This document shows positions 8,163-16,710 of a DNA stretch of 64,000 bases, in pieces. The DNA is from Ascidiimonas sp046199005 (GTDB lineage Bacteria; Bacteroidota; Bacteroidia; Flavobacteriales; Flavobacteriaceae). The first letter of the stretch is position 1. Each line of letters opens with the position of its first letter. Both the position numbers and the translations under genes were made by a program. The notes under the pieces were generated by a model that was not told where the DNA came from, ran no database searches, and worked only from the letters and a program-made list of their open reading frames with translations. Where the stretch lies: NCBI GenBank assembly GCA_046199005.1, contig CP176050.1:3968001-4032000 (forward strand). The letters are read 5' to 3'.

Positions 8163-8588
8163 ATGAAGAAAGTCTTTAGTATTATCGTTCTGGTTACGAT
8201 CGTTTCTTTTTCGTGCAAAACAGAGAAAGATACCAGGTATCAACCTACACAGATGGAAAGGGTTATGGCAATTCATGACGAAGTAATGCCTAAAATGGGA
8301 ACTATCGGCAAACTTGTAGCAGAATTGAAACCCAAAGTCGACACGACCACGACAGGATTGGCATATAAGCAAGCAATGATAGATCTGCAGGATGCACATA
8401 CATCTATGATGGATTGGATGAAAGGTTTCGGAGATCGCTTTGATCATGAAGAGATTTTAAAAGGTAAACCGCTGAATACCCAAAAACAGCAATGGTTAGA
8501 TGAAGAAGAAGTTAAGGTAAAAGAGATGAAAGAAAAGGTAAATTCAAGTATATCAAAAGCTCAGAAATTACTCGAAAAGAAAAACTAA
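8163..8588 (+). CDS. Small helical lipoprotein, function unknown
   Basis: A 141-residue protein with a lipoprotein signal: hydrophobic residues 4-16, then S-F-S-C with the acceptor Cys at 18. The rest is charged and strongly helical, with many Met (M-D-W-M-K-G-F) and a C-terminal Lys/Glu coiled-coil-like tail. I do not recognise a family with confidence; similar short lipoproteins occur in Flavobacteria. A TATCTTTA -7-like box lies about 30 bases upstream. It is the first of four plus-strand genes leading to the peptide/glycosyltransferase pair, but the wide gaps argue against one operon. Confidence 0.7.
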   Translation: MKKVFSIIVLVTIVSFSCKTEKDTRYQPTQMERVMAIHDEVMPKMGTIGKLVAELKPKVDTTTTGLAYKQAMIDLQDAHTSMMDWMKGFGDRFDHEEILKGKPLNTQKQQWLDEEEVKVKEMKEKVNSSISKAQKLLEKKN

Positions 8589-8726
8589 AAACACAGATGG
8601 TTTTGATTACTAATTAGTTAACTTAAAAAAAGTGTCTTTTTGTAGGTTTTTTCCTCATTTATTTCTATCTTTATATAATACCTGAGTATATATTGTTGGC
8701 TCTACCTTATAAAATCAGAACTTATA

Positions 8727-9101
8727 ATGATGAAATGGGGAAATATATTACCGCTGGCGGTACTTGCTATAGCTACTTCACTTATATCTTTTAATAAGTT
8801 AAACAAGGTAGATCAGAAAGACAATTTAGAGCAGCATGAGTTATTTCATGAACTTACGAATGCAATTTATCACTTAGATACCGATAAATTGATTCTGGTA
8901 AAAAAGACCAAAAATAATCTCAGCATCAATTTTCATGATGGTAAGATGTTTGCTTACGCACCCTCAAAAAATACAAAAATATACGACCGGGGAACCGGAA
9001 CAGATTTCACTAAAAAAATTTTAGAAGGACTGGATGCGGGCTTAACATTGATTTTATACCTAGATAGAGAAACGGGAAAATTGATCGCGTATAAGGTATA
9101 A
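8727..9101 (+). CDS. Hypothetical protein with N-terminal membrane segment
   Basis: A 124-residue protein with a hydrophobic stretch at about residues 5-22 (signal peptide or anchor), then a soluble region of alternating strands ending I-L-Y-L-D-R-E-T-G-K-L-I-A-Y-K. I do not recognise it. It lies 138 bases after the small lipoprotein gene and 246 bases before the leader-peptide gene on the same strand. Translation is continuous and the codon use resembles its neighbours, so I treat it as a real gene of unknown function. Confidence 0.6.
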   Translation: MMKWGNILPLAVLAIATSLISFNKLNKVDQKDNLEQHELFHELTNAIYHLDTDKLILVKKTKNNLSINFHDGKMFAYAPSKNTKIYDRGTGTDFTKKILEGLDAGLTLILYLDRETGKLIAYKV

Positions 9102-9347
9102 TGCGACTTCCTTTACGCCTATATCTATCTTGTTTGAAGCTAAAGTCTTTTAACTATTGATGCAAACATCTATGCTACAAAGCTGAAGACATCGAGTTAC
9201 GGAAGGCCATTTACAATCAATAATGATACATTCGAACAAATATTTATAAGAATATTATTATTATATTTATAATACTTTTCCTTTAAATTAAGGCGTATTA
9301 TAAGTATCTTTAAAACGTGAATAAATTAGAAACCAAATAAATTAAAC
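9102..9347 (+). promoter_or_regulatory. AT-rich region upstream of the leader-peptide gene
   Basis: No gene is visible here. The last 110 bases are extremely AT-rich (TATTTATAAG... runs near 9240-9290) and hold TATCTTTA at 9304-9311, a -7-like box about 36 bases before the peptide ATG. This is the probable promoter of the peptide gene. No ribosome-binding site is evident, which is normal in this phylum. Confidence 0.4.
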
Positions 9348-9530
9348 ATGAAAAAAATCACTTTAAACCTCATCAATGAAGCCCTTACCAGAGACGAAAT
9401 GAGAGCTCTTGTAGGTGGCGGAAGCGGAATCGGCTCCTGGTGTGGAGACAACTATCGATGCAATCCGGGGCTTACCTGCATTTATACGCAGAATCAATAT
9501 ACCGGAATATGGGATCATAGATGCCTATAA
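9348..9530 (+). CDS. Double-glycine-leader peptide precursor (bacteriocin/RiPP-like)
   Basis: A 60-residue protein. Residues 1-24 look like a GG-type leader: K-K-I-T-L-N-L, then L-T-R-D-E-M-R-A-L-V-G-G, comparable to the L-S-x-E-E-M-x-x-V-x-G-G leaders of Bacteroidota natural-product precursors cut by peptidase-containing ABC exporters. The core (about 25-60) is Gly-rich then Cys-rich: C32, C38, C44 and C59, spaced x5, x5, x14, with C-N-P-G-L-T-C, like a small disulfide-bonded miniprotein. A glycosyltransferase-like gene follows 100 bases later on the same strand, suggesting a modified, possibly glycosylated, secreted peptide. No exporter or immunity gene is recognisable nearby. Leader class is from known families; the rest is inference. 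Confidence 0.72.
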   Translation: MKKITLNLINEALTRDEMRALVGGGSGIGSWCGDNYRCNPGLTCIYTQNQYTGIWDHRCL

Positions 9531-9630
9531 ACAAATTCGAAGTAAACATTTAAAAGCTTTTTAACCAGCCTTTACCGGAAATTTGCTGATTTAAGAATGA
9601 ATCCAATGTATTTGGGGTAGCTCTTTATTT

Positions 9631-10965
9631 ATGAAAATTATACAAAGCTTTTGGGGAGGGCAAAATAAGAGTGTTACAAACAATCAGGGTTGGATAGATG
9701 CCAGGTATAATTGGCTAAGTTGGATTCTAAGTGCCAACCAGCTGATAAAACATCACGAACAGGTAGAATTATATACAGATACGTTTGGTTATGAAATATT
9801 GATTACCAAACTACAACTGCCTTATAGCAAGGTTCATGTGGTTCTTGATGAATTAGATCGTTACCCCTCAGATTTATGGGCACTCTCAAAAATAAAAACA
9901 TATTCACTGCAGGAGGAGCCTTTCCTACATGTAGATGGAGATGTTTTTGTATGGCAGTCACTAGGTAAGCTGTTTTCTGCATCTAATCTTTGCGCCCAAA
10001 ATCTTGAGCTGGCAACGTCTTACTACCACCAAATGTGGCAAGGGATAAAGCCTTCGTTGAAGTATATTTCTTCCTATCTTAAAGATTTTACCCATACCGT
10101 CCCTCAATATGCATGCAATATGGGAATTATTGGGGGGACTAATATTGATTTTTTTAAAGAGTTTTGTAAAGAAAGTTTTGAATTTGTAGATAAGAATCTG
10201 ATCGAAAATAGTATTCCTGAGAGCCTTAACTTCAATATTTTTTTTGAGCAGGTTTTGTTCTACAATATGCTTGAAAAAAAGAAATTATCCATTGATTATT
10301 TGATACCTGAGCTATCTAAAGATAATGAGTATATTGGCTTTGGAGACTTTGCTTCGGTACCGCATCTTAAACAATATCTTCATTTATTAGGATTCTATAA
10401 ACGTAACAAACACGTTTGCCAACAGTTAGAAAACTATGTGATACGCTATTATCCTGAATCATACGCAAGAATGATTCATCTCTTTCAAGAAAAGGTGTTC
10501 CCTGATGACCTAAAAGATTTCACTGCACAAAAAATAGAAGACTCCTTACAAAGATTTAGAGCGATTTTAAAAAATGCGGATAAAGAATTTGCGAACTATT
10601 CTCTTCTTGACCGAAACCTCTATGCGGTAGATATTGTAAGGTATTTTGACAAAATGATCTCTGAGAATAGCGATTTTAAGATTGTTTTTCTCAAAAAACA
10701 TCTTAAAGAAATTTGTGAATCTGAAAACAAAAAAACGATTGTTATCAAAGAAATTCTAGATGGCGAGAACGAATACGAAAAAGATGAGATTGACGAAATT
10801 ATTTTTCATCTGATAGACAAGCCTATAGGTTTTAAAAGTCTTTTACAAAAAATGCAGGAACTCGTAGATGCTGCTGATCCTGATGAGGCAAAAACCAAAA
10901 TGTCTTACCTTTTAACGAATAGAATTCGAAATTATCTGATCCTAAAAATCGTAACTATCTTTTAA
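9631..10965 (+). CDS. Glycosyltransferase-like protein (DUF6734-like) with DxD motif
   Basis: A 444-residue soluble protein, no signal peptide. The first half looks like a GT-A glycosyltransferase: start K-I-I-Q-S-F-W, a nucleotide-binding-like strand V-E-L-Y-T-D (45-50), then F-L-H-V-D-G-D-V-F with D102-G-D104 as the likely metal/sugar-nucleotide DxD site, and A-C-N-M-G-I-I-G-G (161-169), which resembles the acceptor-side motif of GT8/GT32-type enzymes. The second half is helical and Lys/Glu-rich. From memory this matches DUF6734, a Bacteroidota family without assigned function. Its position right after a GG-leader peptide suggests it modifies that peptide; a polysaccharide role is the alternative. 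Confidence 0.72.
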   Translation: MKIIQSFWGGQNKSVTNNQGWIDARYNWLSWILSANQLIKHHEQVELYTDTFGYEILITKLQLPYSKVHVVLDELDRYPSDLWALSKIKTYSLQEEPFLHVDGDVFVWQSLGKLFSASNLCAQNLELATSYYHQMWQGIKPSLKYISSYLKDFTHTVPQYACNMGIIGGTNIDFFKEFCKESFEFVDKNLIENSIPESLNFNIFFEQVLFYNMLEKKKLSIDYLIPELSKDNEYIGFGDFASVPHLKQYLHLLGFYKRNKHVCQQLENYVIRYYPESYARMIHLFQEKVFPDDLKDFTAQKIEDSLQRFRAILKNADKEFANYSLLDRNLYAVDIVRYFDKMISENSDFKIVFLKKHLKEICESENKKTIVIKEILDGENEYEKDEIDEIIFHLIDKPIGFKSLLQKMQELVDAADPDEAKTKMSYLLTNRIRNYLILKIVTIF

Positions 10966-11008
10966 TGATATGGTTGAAATGAACTTTTGAAACTTAAAAG
11001 TTAAAGCT

Positions 11009-11572
11009 TTAGGGTTTCCACCTCATTGATTCCATAAGTGCTCGAATATCTTTTTGCACATAGGCTACGGCAGGCAAAATAGAATCATAATTTGGTTTGG
11101 CATAAAAATACAAAGCACCCGTAAGAAAGTGATTTGTACTGTCTGTTACGTAAAACTGCGATTGAGAAGCAGCGTTGCCGCCAACTTCGTAAAGCATTCC
11201 GTAAACTCTATCCTTATCATTTACAAAAGGCTGTTCGACAATATCATCTGCCTTGATGACATGCTCATAAGTGAGTTTCTGCGCATCTATTAAAAGGCTG
11301 TCTATATTATTATTCACTTTTCTGTACGTAAGATGTAACGTAGCCTTCATAAAAGGATACTCGATCTGTAACTGACAATTCTCTGTACCTCTTAAAGTGG
11401 CTTTTTCATTTTTCTCGAAGCCGAAAGGGCAATCGATATCCAGATTTATATACCTTGCTTCCGGATAATTTAACCGCAACATCGCATTGGGTTTGGGTAC
11501 GGGTTGCTCACAAGAAACTACACTCATGAGCATACAAAATAAAAAAATGATATATAGGTGATAACTTCTCAT
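11009..11572 (-). CDS. gldD: Gliding motility lipoprotein GldD
   Basis: A 187-residue lipoprotein: signal with V-V-S-C (Cys21), then P-x-P-x-A-x-L-R-L-x-Y-P, which is typical of GldD. GldD is required for gliding and T9SS function in Flavobacterium johnsoniae and is thought to act at the cell envelope. The start overlaps the gldE stop by four bases (ATGA), so the two are translationally coupled. The gldE-gldD order is the usual one in this family. Confidence 0.93.
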   Translation of the reverse strand: MRSYHLYIIFLFCMLMSVVSCEQPVPKPNAMLRLNYPEARYINLDIDCPFGFEKNEKATLRGTENCQLQIEYPFMKATLHLTYRKVNNNIDSLLIDAQKLTYEHVIKADDIVEQPFVNDKDRVYGMLYEVGGNAASQSQFYVTDSTNHFLTGALYFYAKPNYDSILPAVAYVQKDIRALMESMRWKP

Positions 11573-12894
11573 TTGGGTAAAGTTACTTTAATTTGTTTTA
11601 TACGTTTCTTATCTAAAACCTCTACCTTAAAAATATACTCATTAAACGGTATTTTAGTTCCTGGTTTAGGAAAGTTTCCGGCGATCTCAAGCAAAAAACC
11701 TGCGATAGTTTCAGACTCTCCTTTTCGCTCTTCAAACTGAGATTCATCCTCCAGCCTTATCACTCTATAAAAATCTCTTAAAGAAGTCTTTCCTTCAAAA
11801 ACATAATTGAAATCGTCTAGTTTGGAGTAGATCAAACCTTCATCATCAAACTCATCACTTATATCGCCAACAATCTCCTCGATAATATCTTCAAGGGTAA
11901 CAAGCCCTGAGGTACCGCCATATTCGTCAACTACGATGGCTAGGTGACTTTTCATTTCTTGGAATTCCTTTAGTAAATCGTCCAGCTTTTTATTTTCAGG
12001 CACAAAATACGGAGGTCGAATTAATTTAGACCAGTTAAAATTCTGCCTGTCTAAATAAGGTAGCAAGTCTTTTACATATAACACCCCGGTCACTTGATCC
12101 ATATTCTCTTTAAAAACAGGTATGCGCGAATATCCATTCTTGATAATTTCAGGAAGCATTTCGTTAAATTTCACTTCTTCATTGAGTGCAAAAATGTCGA
12201 TTCTTGGTCGCATTACCTGCCGGGTATCTGTATTACCAAACGAAACAATCCCCTGAAGTATCTTTTTCTCCTCACGCGTTGTGTCTTCTGCTGAAGTAAG
12301 TTCAAGTGCCTGAGAAAGCTGATCTACAGATATATTAGATTTTTTTCTGCCGAGCTTTTCCTGAAGAAAAATGGTGACAGCTCGCATAGGCAAACTCAAC
12401 GGACTAAATAACTTGTCAAGTACCAGCAAAGGGATGGCCATAAAATGAGCAAACTTTATATTGTTACGACTTGCATATACCTTGGGAAGAATCTCTCCAA
12501 AGAGCAAAATAAAAAAGGTGATCACCCCCACTTCAAGGAAAAAACGAAGGTCTATTGTATCAAAGACTTTATAAGAAAGTCCTCCGAATATTTGATCACT
12601 GAAAGAAGCAAAAAGAAGTACAATACCAATATTTATAAAATTATTTGCTACCAGGATAGTTGCTAGCAACTTTTTGGGTCTGTCTAATAGTTTTAAGATG
12701 GCGTCATTTTTAGATTTGGAGTAACCGTTGTCATCATTAATATCTGAAGGTATGAGAGAAAAAAGTGCAACCTCGGCTCCTGAAATCAGTGCAGAACAAA
12801 TCAATAAAATGAGAAGGCAAACTACTTTTAAGTATAATGCCGTATCAAATGCTATTAAAAAAAATAATATTAAACTGGAAGGGTCAGGATCCAA
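11569..12894 (-). CDS. gldE: Gliding motility-associated CBS/CorC-type protein GldE
   Basis: A 441-residue inner-membrane protein: DUF21/CNNM transmembrane region (about residues 10-180), a CBS pair (about 205-330, with R-P-R-I-D-I-F and V-D-E-Y-G-G-T-S-G-L-V-T-L-E-D), and a C-terminal CorC_HlyC domain. This is the layout of CorC-like Mg2+/Co2+ transport-associated proteins. GldE is a paralogue encoded with gldD and can partly replace it when overproduced (known from F. johnsoniae). It follows ssb by 27 bases and probably shares its transcript. Confidence 0.93.
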   Translation of the reverse strand: MDPDPSSLILFFLIAFDTALYLKVVCLLILLICSALISGAEVALFSLIPSDINDDNGYSKSKNDAILKLLDRPKKLLATILVANNFINIGIVLLFASFSDQIFGGLSYKVFDTIDLRFFLEVGVITFFILLFGEILPKVYASRNNIKFAHFMAIPLLVLDKLFSPLSLPMRAVTIFLQEKLGRKKSNISVDQLSQALELTSAEDTTREEKKILQGIVSFGNTDTRQVMRPRIDIFALNEEVKFNEMLPEIIKNGYSRIPVFKENMDQVTGVLYVKDLLPYLDRQNFNWSKLIRPPYFVPENKKLDDLLKEFQEMKSHLAIVVDEYGGTSGLVTLEDIIEEIVGDISDEFDDEGLIYSKLDDFNYVFEGKTSLRDFYRVIRLEDESQFEERKGESETIAGFLLEIAGNFPKPGTKIPFNEYIFKVEVLDKKRIKQIKVTLPK

Positions 12895-12921
12895 AGATTT
12901 AAGTAATTGGTTATACTTTAA

Positions 12922-13377
12922 TTAAAAAGGAAGGTCATCATCTTCTTCCGGTGCTATATTAGAAGCCGCCGGTGCTGTTTCTGTGGTGTTTTTCGTCTGA
13001 TTATGAGCAACTGCAGGGTTTCCTTGATTTTGATTTTCGCCTTTTGTTGTCAAAAATGTAAAGTCTGTAACCTGAATTTCGGTGCTATAACGCGTATTGC
13101 CATCTTCTCCTTGCCATTGCCGTGTTTTAAGTCTTCCTTCCACGTAAATACGGTCTCCTTTACTAAGGTATTTTTCGCAAATCTCAGCTGCTTTATTTCT
13201 AACAACAATATTGTGCCACTCAGTGTTAGTTACCCGCTCGCCGGTTTGTTTATTAACATAACTCTCATTAGTTGCCAACGGAAAACGACCAATAGAGTTG
13301 CCACCTTCAAAATAATGCATTTTAACATCATCGCCCAAATGCCCAATCAGCATCACCTTATTTAACGTACCACTCAT
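12922..13377 (-). CDS. ssb: Single-stranded DNA-binding protein
   Basis: A 151-residue protein. The OB fold covers residues 1-110 (L-N-K-V-M-L-I-G-H-L-G-D-D, then T-E-W-H-N-I-V and Y-V-E-G-R-L-K-T-R-Q-W). A Gln/Asn-rich linker ends in the acidic tip E-E-D-D-D-L-P-F, which recruits partner proteins of replication and repair. A TACATTTG -7 box lies in the 50-base gap after mutY, so ssb may have its own promoter while also being read from mutY. The order mutY-ssb-gldE-gldD is conserved in Flavobacteriia. Confidence 0.97.
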   Translation of the reverse strand: MSGTLNKVMLIGHLGDDVKMHYFEGGNSIGRFPLATNESYVNKQTGERVTNTEWHNIVVRNKAAEICEKYLSKGDRIYVEGRLKTRQWQGEDGNTRYSTEIQVTDFTFLTTKGENQNQGNPAVAHNQTKNTTETAPAASNIAPEEDDDLPF

Positions 13378-13427
13378 GATTTGATTATATTGAGGTTTCT
13401 ATCAAATGTACTAAAATTTGCACACTT

Positions 13428-14465
13428 CTAAAAACGATATTCTTCTACAAAATTAGCAATAAGAACGGGAACAGCATAGTCTTTTAAGCGTTCTAATGCA
13501 ATACCTTCATTTAATGATTCCTGCAACTTCACAATCCAGAAGCGAGTATAAATATGTTGATGAGAAAGCTTATGCACTTTTGACGTTTTGTTATAAAGTT
13601 CAAGTTCAAAATTTTTTCCTTTCGTGACCTCCTGAAGTATTTGATGTTCACGAATTTGAACCTTATCAATTTCCTGATCAGATTCGATCAACGGAAACTC
13701 AAAAAGATGCTGCCAGATATCTTTTTTTAGCCGTTGCTGCAAAAGTGCAGTATCGCCATCATGCACAAGCAGGTAATTAAAGAATCGTTTTTTCACTTTG
13801 TTTTTCTTTAGCTTAACCGGAAGCTCCTTTACCTTTCCGGAAGCTAAAGCCACACAGTCAACAGCAAGCGGACAATTGGAGCAATCGGGACTCTGGGGCT
13901 TGCACTGATTAGCACCAAACTCCATGATCGCTTGGTTATAAGTGCCGGGGTCTTTTGTACCCATGTGAACCGTTGCTATCTCTTTAAAGTATTTTACGCC
14001 TTCTGTTGAATTGATGGGAAGGTCTATGCCAAAATAGCGAGCCAATACTCTGTATACATTTCCATCTACTACAGGAGTAGCTTCATTAAAGCATATAGAT
14101 GCTATTGCACTTGCGGTGTAGTCACCTACTCCTTTTAATTTTACCAGTTCTTTATAGCTATCAGGGAAAATGCCGTTGAACTGATTTGCAATGTGCTTTG
14201 CCGTATAATGTAAATTACGTGCCCTTGAGTAATACCCAAGTCCCTGCCACATCTTCAATACCTCATCTTCGGGAGCTTTCGCCAAATCAAAAACGGTAGG
14301 AAATCGCTCAGTGAATTTTAGATAGTAAGGCAACCCTTGTGCGACTCTTGTCTGTTGCAACATAATTTCGGAAAGCCAAATAAAATAAGGGTTTTTGGTC
14401 TTACGCCAGGGCAATTCTCGTTTGTGAATAGCATACCAGGACAGTATTACCTCGCTGAAAATCAT
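13428..14465 (-). CDS. mutY: A/G-specific adenine DNA glycosylase MutY
   Basis: A 345-residue enzyme that removes adenine opposite 8-oxoguanine. Visible features: catalytic Glu33 (S-E-I-M-L-Q-Q-T), helix-hairpin-helix about 109-128 (L-K-G-V-G-D-Y-T-A), catalytic Asp134 (V-V-D-G-N-V-Y-R-V), and a 4Fe-4S loop C188-x6-C195-x2-C198-x5-C204. The C-terminal third is the NUDIX-like domain that recognises 8-oxoG. All key residues are present. A TACTTTTG -7-like box lies about 20-30 bases upstream. It is divergent from hup. Confidence 0.96.
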   Translation of the reverse strand: MIFSEVILSWYAIHKRELPWRKTKNPYFIWLSEIMLQQTRVAQGLPYYLKFTERFPTVFDLAKAPEDEVLKMWQGLGYYSRARNLHYTAKHIANQFNGIFPDSYKELVKLKGVGDYTASAIASICFNEATPVVDGNVYRVLARYFGIDLPINSTEGVKYFKEIATVHMGTKDPGTYNQAIMEFGANQCKPQSPDCSNCPLAVDCVALASGKVKELPVKLKKNKVKKRFFNYLLVHDGDTALLQQRLKKDIWQHLFEFPLIESDQEIDKVQIREHQILQEVTKGKNFELELYNKTSKVHKLSHQHIYTRFWIVKLQESLNEGIALERLKDYAVPVLIANFVEEYRF

Positions 14466-14547
14466 ATTTGTAAGTAAATTTCAAAAGTAATTGTTTAGTT
14501 GGTTAAATTTTAATTATTTAGGATATAAATTTTGGACAATAAATTTA

Positions 14548-14555
14548 TATATTTG
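14548..14555 (+). promoter_or_regulatory. -7 box (TATATTTG) of hup
   Basis: A perfect TAnnTTTG element 44 bases before the hup ATG. A TTTG lies only 13 bases upstream (14531-14534), shorter than the usual 17-23, so the -33 element is uncertain. Confidence 0.55.
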
Positions 14556-14599
14556 CAACCCCTTAAAAGATAACATAATATAACAAACTAAAAGAAAAA

Positions 14600-14890
14600 A
14601 TGACGAAAGCAGATATCGTAGCTAAAATTTCCGAGAAACTAGGTATGGAAAAAGGAGATGTACAGGCAACTGTAGAATCTTTTATGGATGAAGTGAAAAA
14701 CTCTTTAGAAAGCGGAGATAACGTTTACTTGCGAGGTTTTGGCAGTTTCATTATTAAAACCCGCGCAGAAAAAACAGGTCGTAATATATCTAAAAATACA
14801 ACCATCAAAATACCTGCACACAATATTCCAGCGTTTAAGCCGGCAAAAGTTTTTGTTGAAGGCGTAAAGAGCAGCGTTGAGGTAAAATAA
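14600..14890 (+). CDS. hup: HU-family DNA-binding protein
   Basis: A 96-residue histone-like protein. It has the HU helical base (T-K-A-D-I-V-A-K-I-S), the G-F-G-S-F turn, and the beta arm with R-N-I-S-K-N-T-T-I-K-I-P and P-A-F-K-P-A-K. In HU/IHF the proline at the arm tip intercalates into DNA and bends it. It is of ordinary length. It is followed 23 bases later by a 29-residue basic protein before a shared terminator, so both are probably made from one transcript. Whether it is HU or an IHF-like subunit cannot be settled here. Confidence 0.93.
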   Translation: MTKADIVAKISEKLGMEKGDVQATVESFMDEVKNSLESGDNVYLRGFGSFIIKTRAEKTGRNISKNTTIKIPAHNIPAFKPAKVFVEGVKSSVEVK

Positions 14891-14913
14891 TTAATTAATA
14901 TAAAGAGTTTAAT

Positions 14914-15003
14914 ATGCCAAGTGGTAAAAAAAGAAAAAGACATAAGGTGGCTACGCATAAGCGTAAGAAAAGACGTAGAGCTAACCGCCATAAGAAAAAG
15001 TAG
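14914..15003 (+). CDS. 29-residue highly basic protein
   Basis: The ATG at 14914 opens a 29-codon frame ending TAG at 15001. The product is almost all Lys, Arg and His: it begins M-P-S-G-K-K-R-K-R-H and ends R-A-N-R-H-K-K-K, with 20 of 29 residues basic. Very similar short basic proteins sit at this place, between an HU gene and rng, in many Flavobacteria, which is why I believe it is translated. The role is unproven; a small ribosome- or nucleic-acid-associated protein is likely. It lies 23 bases after hup, and the stop codon is inside the stem of the following terminator. Confidence 0.75.
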   Translation: MPSGKKRKRHKVATHKRKKRRRANRHKKK

Positions 15004-15021
15004 TTAGATTAACTACTTTTT
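14995..15021 (+). terminator. Rho-independent terminator after hup and the small basic gene
   Basis: A perfect 12-bp stem (14995-15006 with 15010-15021) with loop GAT. The right arm ends in five T, followed by CTATTT. The stem includes the last two Lys codons and the stop of the 29-residue gene. Confidence 0.85.
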
Positions 15022-15156
15022 CTATTTACAAAATCGTTCATTGAAATAGAAATCTCTTTCTAAATGAGATTTCGCCGGGTATAAAAACCTGTGAAAAATA
15101 ATTGTTTAATCCATCTCTACCATTACAAAATGGTATTGATACAAATTTGATTCAGA

Positions 15157-16710
15157 GTGAATAAAGAACTGATTGTACGATCTGGTTCCTCTGACGTCGA
15201 TTTTGCCTTACTGAAGGATGGAAAACTAATCGAATTACATAAAGAACAGGATGATAATGATTTCTCTGTTGGCGATATTATGCTGGCTAAGATCAGAAAA
15301 CCGGTTCCGGGCTTAAATGCTGCATTTGTAAATGTGGGTTATGAAAAAGATGCATTTTTGCATTATCATGACCTCGGACCCAAGCTTCCTACTTTATTGA
15401 AATTCGTAAAACGTGTAAGCACAGGTAAATTAAAAGATTATTCTTTAAAAAACTTCCCATTTGAAGAAGATATAGACAAGGATGGTGTAATTACCAACGC
15501 ACTCAAATCCAATCAGTCTATATTAGTACAAATCGTAAAAGAACCCATTTCGACCAAAGGTCCCAGAATAAGTTCAGAGCTATCCATAGCAGGACGTTAT
15601 CTGGTCTTGGTTCCTTTTTCCGATCGAATCTCAGTTTCTCAGAAAATTGAGTCTAAAGAAGAAAAAGACCGTTTGAAAAGACTTGTAAAAAGCATCAGAC
15701 CTAAAGGATTTGGAGTTATCGTACGAACCGTAGCAGAAGGTAAAAAAGTCGCAGAGCTAGACAAAGATTTAGAAAACTTGATTAGCCGCTGGACAGCAAT
15801 GTGTAAAAAAATCCACAAAGCAGCGTATCCGTCAAAAGTAATGAGCGAACTCAACCGAGCCGCTTCTATCCTGAGAGATGTCTTTAATGATTCCTTCACC
15901 GGAATTCATGTAGATGATGAGACACTTTATTACCAAATTAAAGATTATGTGCAGGAAATTGCACCACAAAAAGAATCTATCGTGAAACAATACTCATCAT
16001 CAGTACCAATTTTTGAGAAATTTGGTATTGAAAGACAAATCAAAACATCCTTCGGGAAAACGGTAAGCATGAGCAAGGGAGCTTATTTAATAATAGAGCA
16101 TACTGAAGCACTTCATGTAATAGACGTAAACAGTGGTAACCGTTCCAATAAAGCAAAAACGCAAGAAGGAACCGCGCTGGAAGTAAATCTTATCGCAGCC
16201 TCTGAAATTGCAAGACAGCTTAGATTAAGAGATATGGGTGGAATTATAGTTATTGATTTCATCGATATGAATACCAGCGAGAACCGAAGAAAACTTTACG
16301 ATCATCTAAGAGCAGAGATGAAAGAGGACAGAGCAAAACACAAAATTTTGCCTCCTAGTAAGTTCGGTCTAATACAAATAACTAGACAACGGGTAAGGCC
16401 AGAAAGAAATATCAAAACACGCGAGGAAGATCCTAGCGCCGCTCGAGAAGGAGAAATTGATGCTCCTATCTTGATAATTGATAAGATAACAGCCGATCTC
16501 GAAAAAATTTTAAAAGACAATAAGGTATCCAATAAAGGTATTGTACTCAATGCCCACCCTTTTGTCGCAGCATACCTAACCAAAGGATTTCCATCCATCC
16601 GTTCTAAGTGGTTCTTAGAACATAAAAAATGGGTAAAAATATTACCAAGAGATGCTTACACGTACCTTGAATACCACTTTAAAGATAAAAGTGGTACCCG
16701 AATAAACTAA
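15157..16710 (+). CDS. rng: Ribonuclease G (RNase E/G family)
   Basis: A 517-residue endoribonuclease for rRNA maturation and mRNA decay. The S1-type RNA-binding domain is at about 35-125 (D-I-M-L-A-K-I-R-K-P-V-P-G-L-N-A-A-F-V-N-V-G), followed by the catalytic RNase E/G domain with the metal-binding aspartates in H-V-I-D-V-N-S-G-N and I-V-I-D-F-I-D-M. The length fits RNase G and lacks the long scaffold tail of RNase E. It starts at a GTG (15157), which is where the family's N-K-E-L-I-V start falls. It ends in its own terminator. Confidence 0.95.
   Translation: MNKELIVRSGSSDVDFALLKDGKLIELHKEQDDNDFSVGDIMLAKIRKPVPGLNAAFVNVGYEKDAFLHYHDLGPKLPTLLKFVKRVSTGKLKDYSLKNFPFEEDIDKDGVITNALKSNQSILVQIVKEPISTKGPRISSELSIAGRYLVLVPFSDRISVSQKIESKEEKDRLKRLVKSIRPKGFGVIVRTVAEGKKVAELDKDLENLISRWTAMCKKIHKAAYPSKVMSELNRAASILRDVFNDSFTGIHVDDETLYYQIKDYVQEIAPQKESIVKQYSSSVPIFEKFGIERQIKTSFGKTVSMSKGAYLIIEHTEALHVIDVNSGNRSNKAKTQEGTALEVNLIAASEIARQLRLRDMGGIIVIDFIDMNTSENRRKLYDHLRAEMKEDRAKHKILPPSKFGLIQITRQRVRPERNIKTREEDPSAAREGEIDAPILIIDKITADLEKILKDNKVSNKGIVLNAHPFVAAYLTKGFPSIRSKWFLEHKKWVKILPRDAYTYLEYHFKDKSGTRIN

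Noticed and set aside
14725..14991. An 88-codon frame antisense to hup and the small basic gene
   Set aside because: It lies opposite two supported genes, and its composition is that of a shadow.
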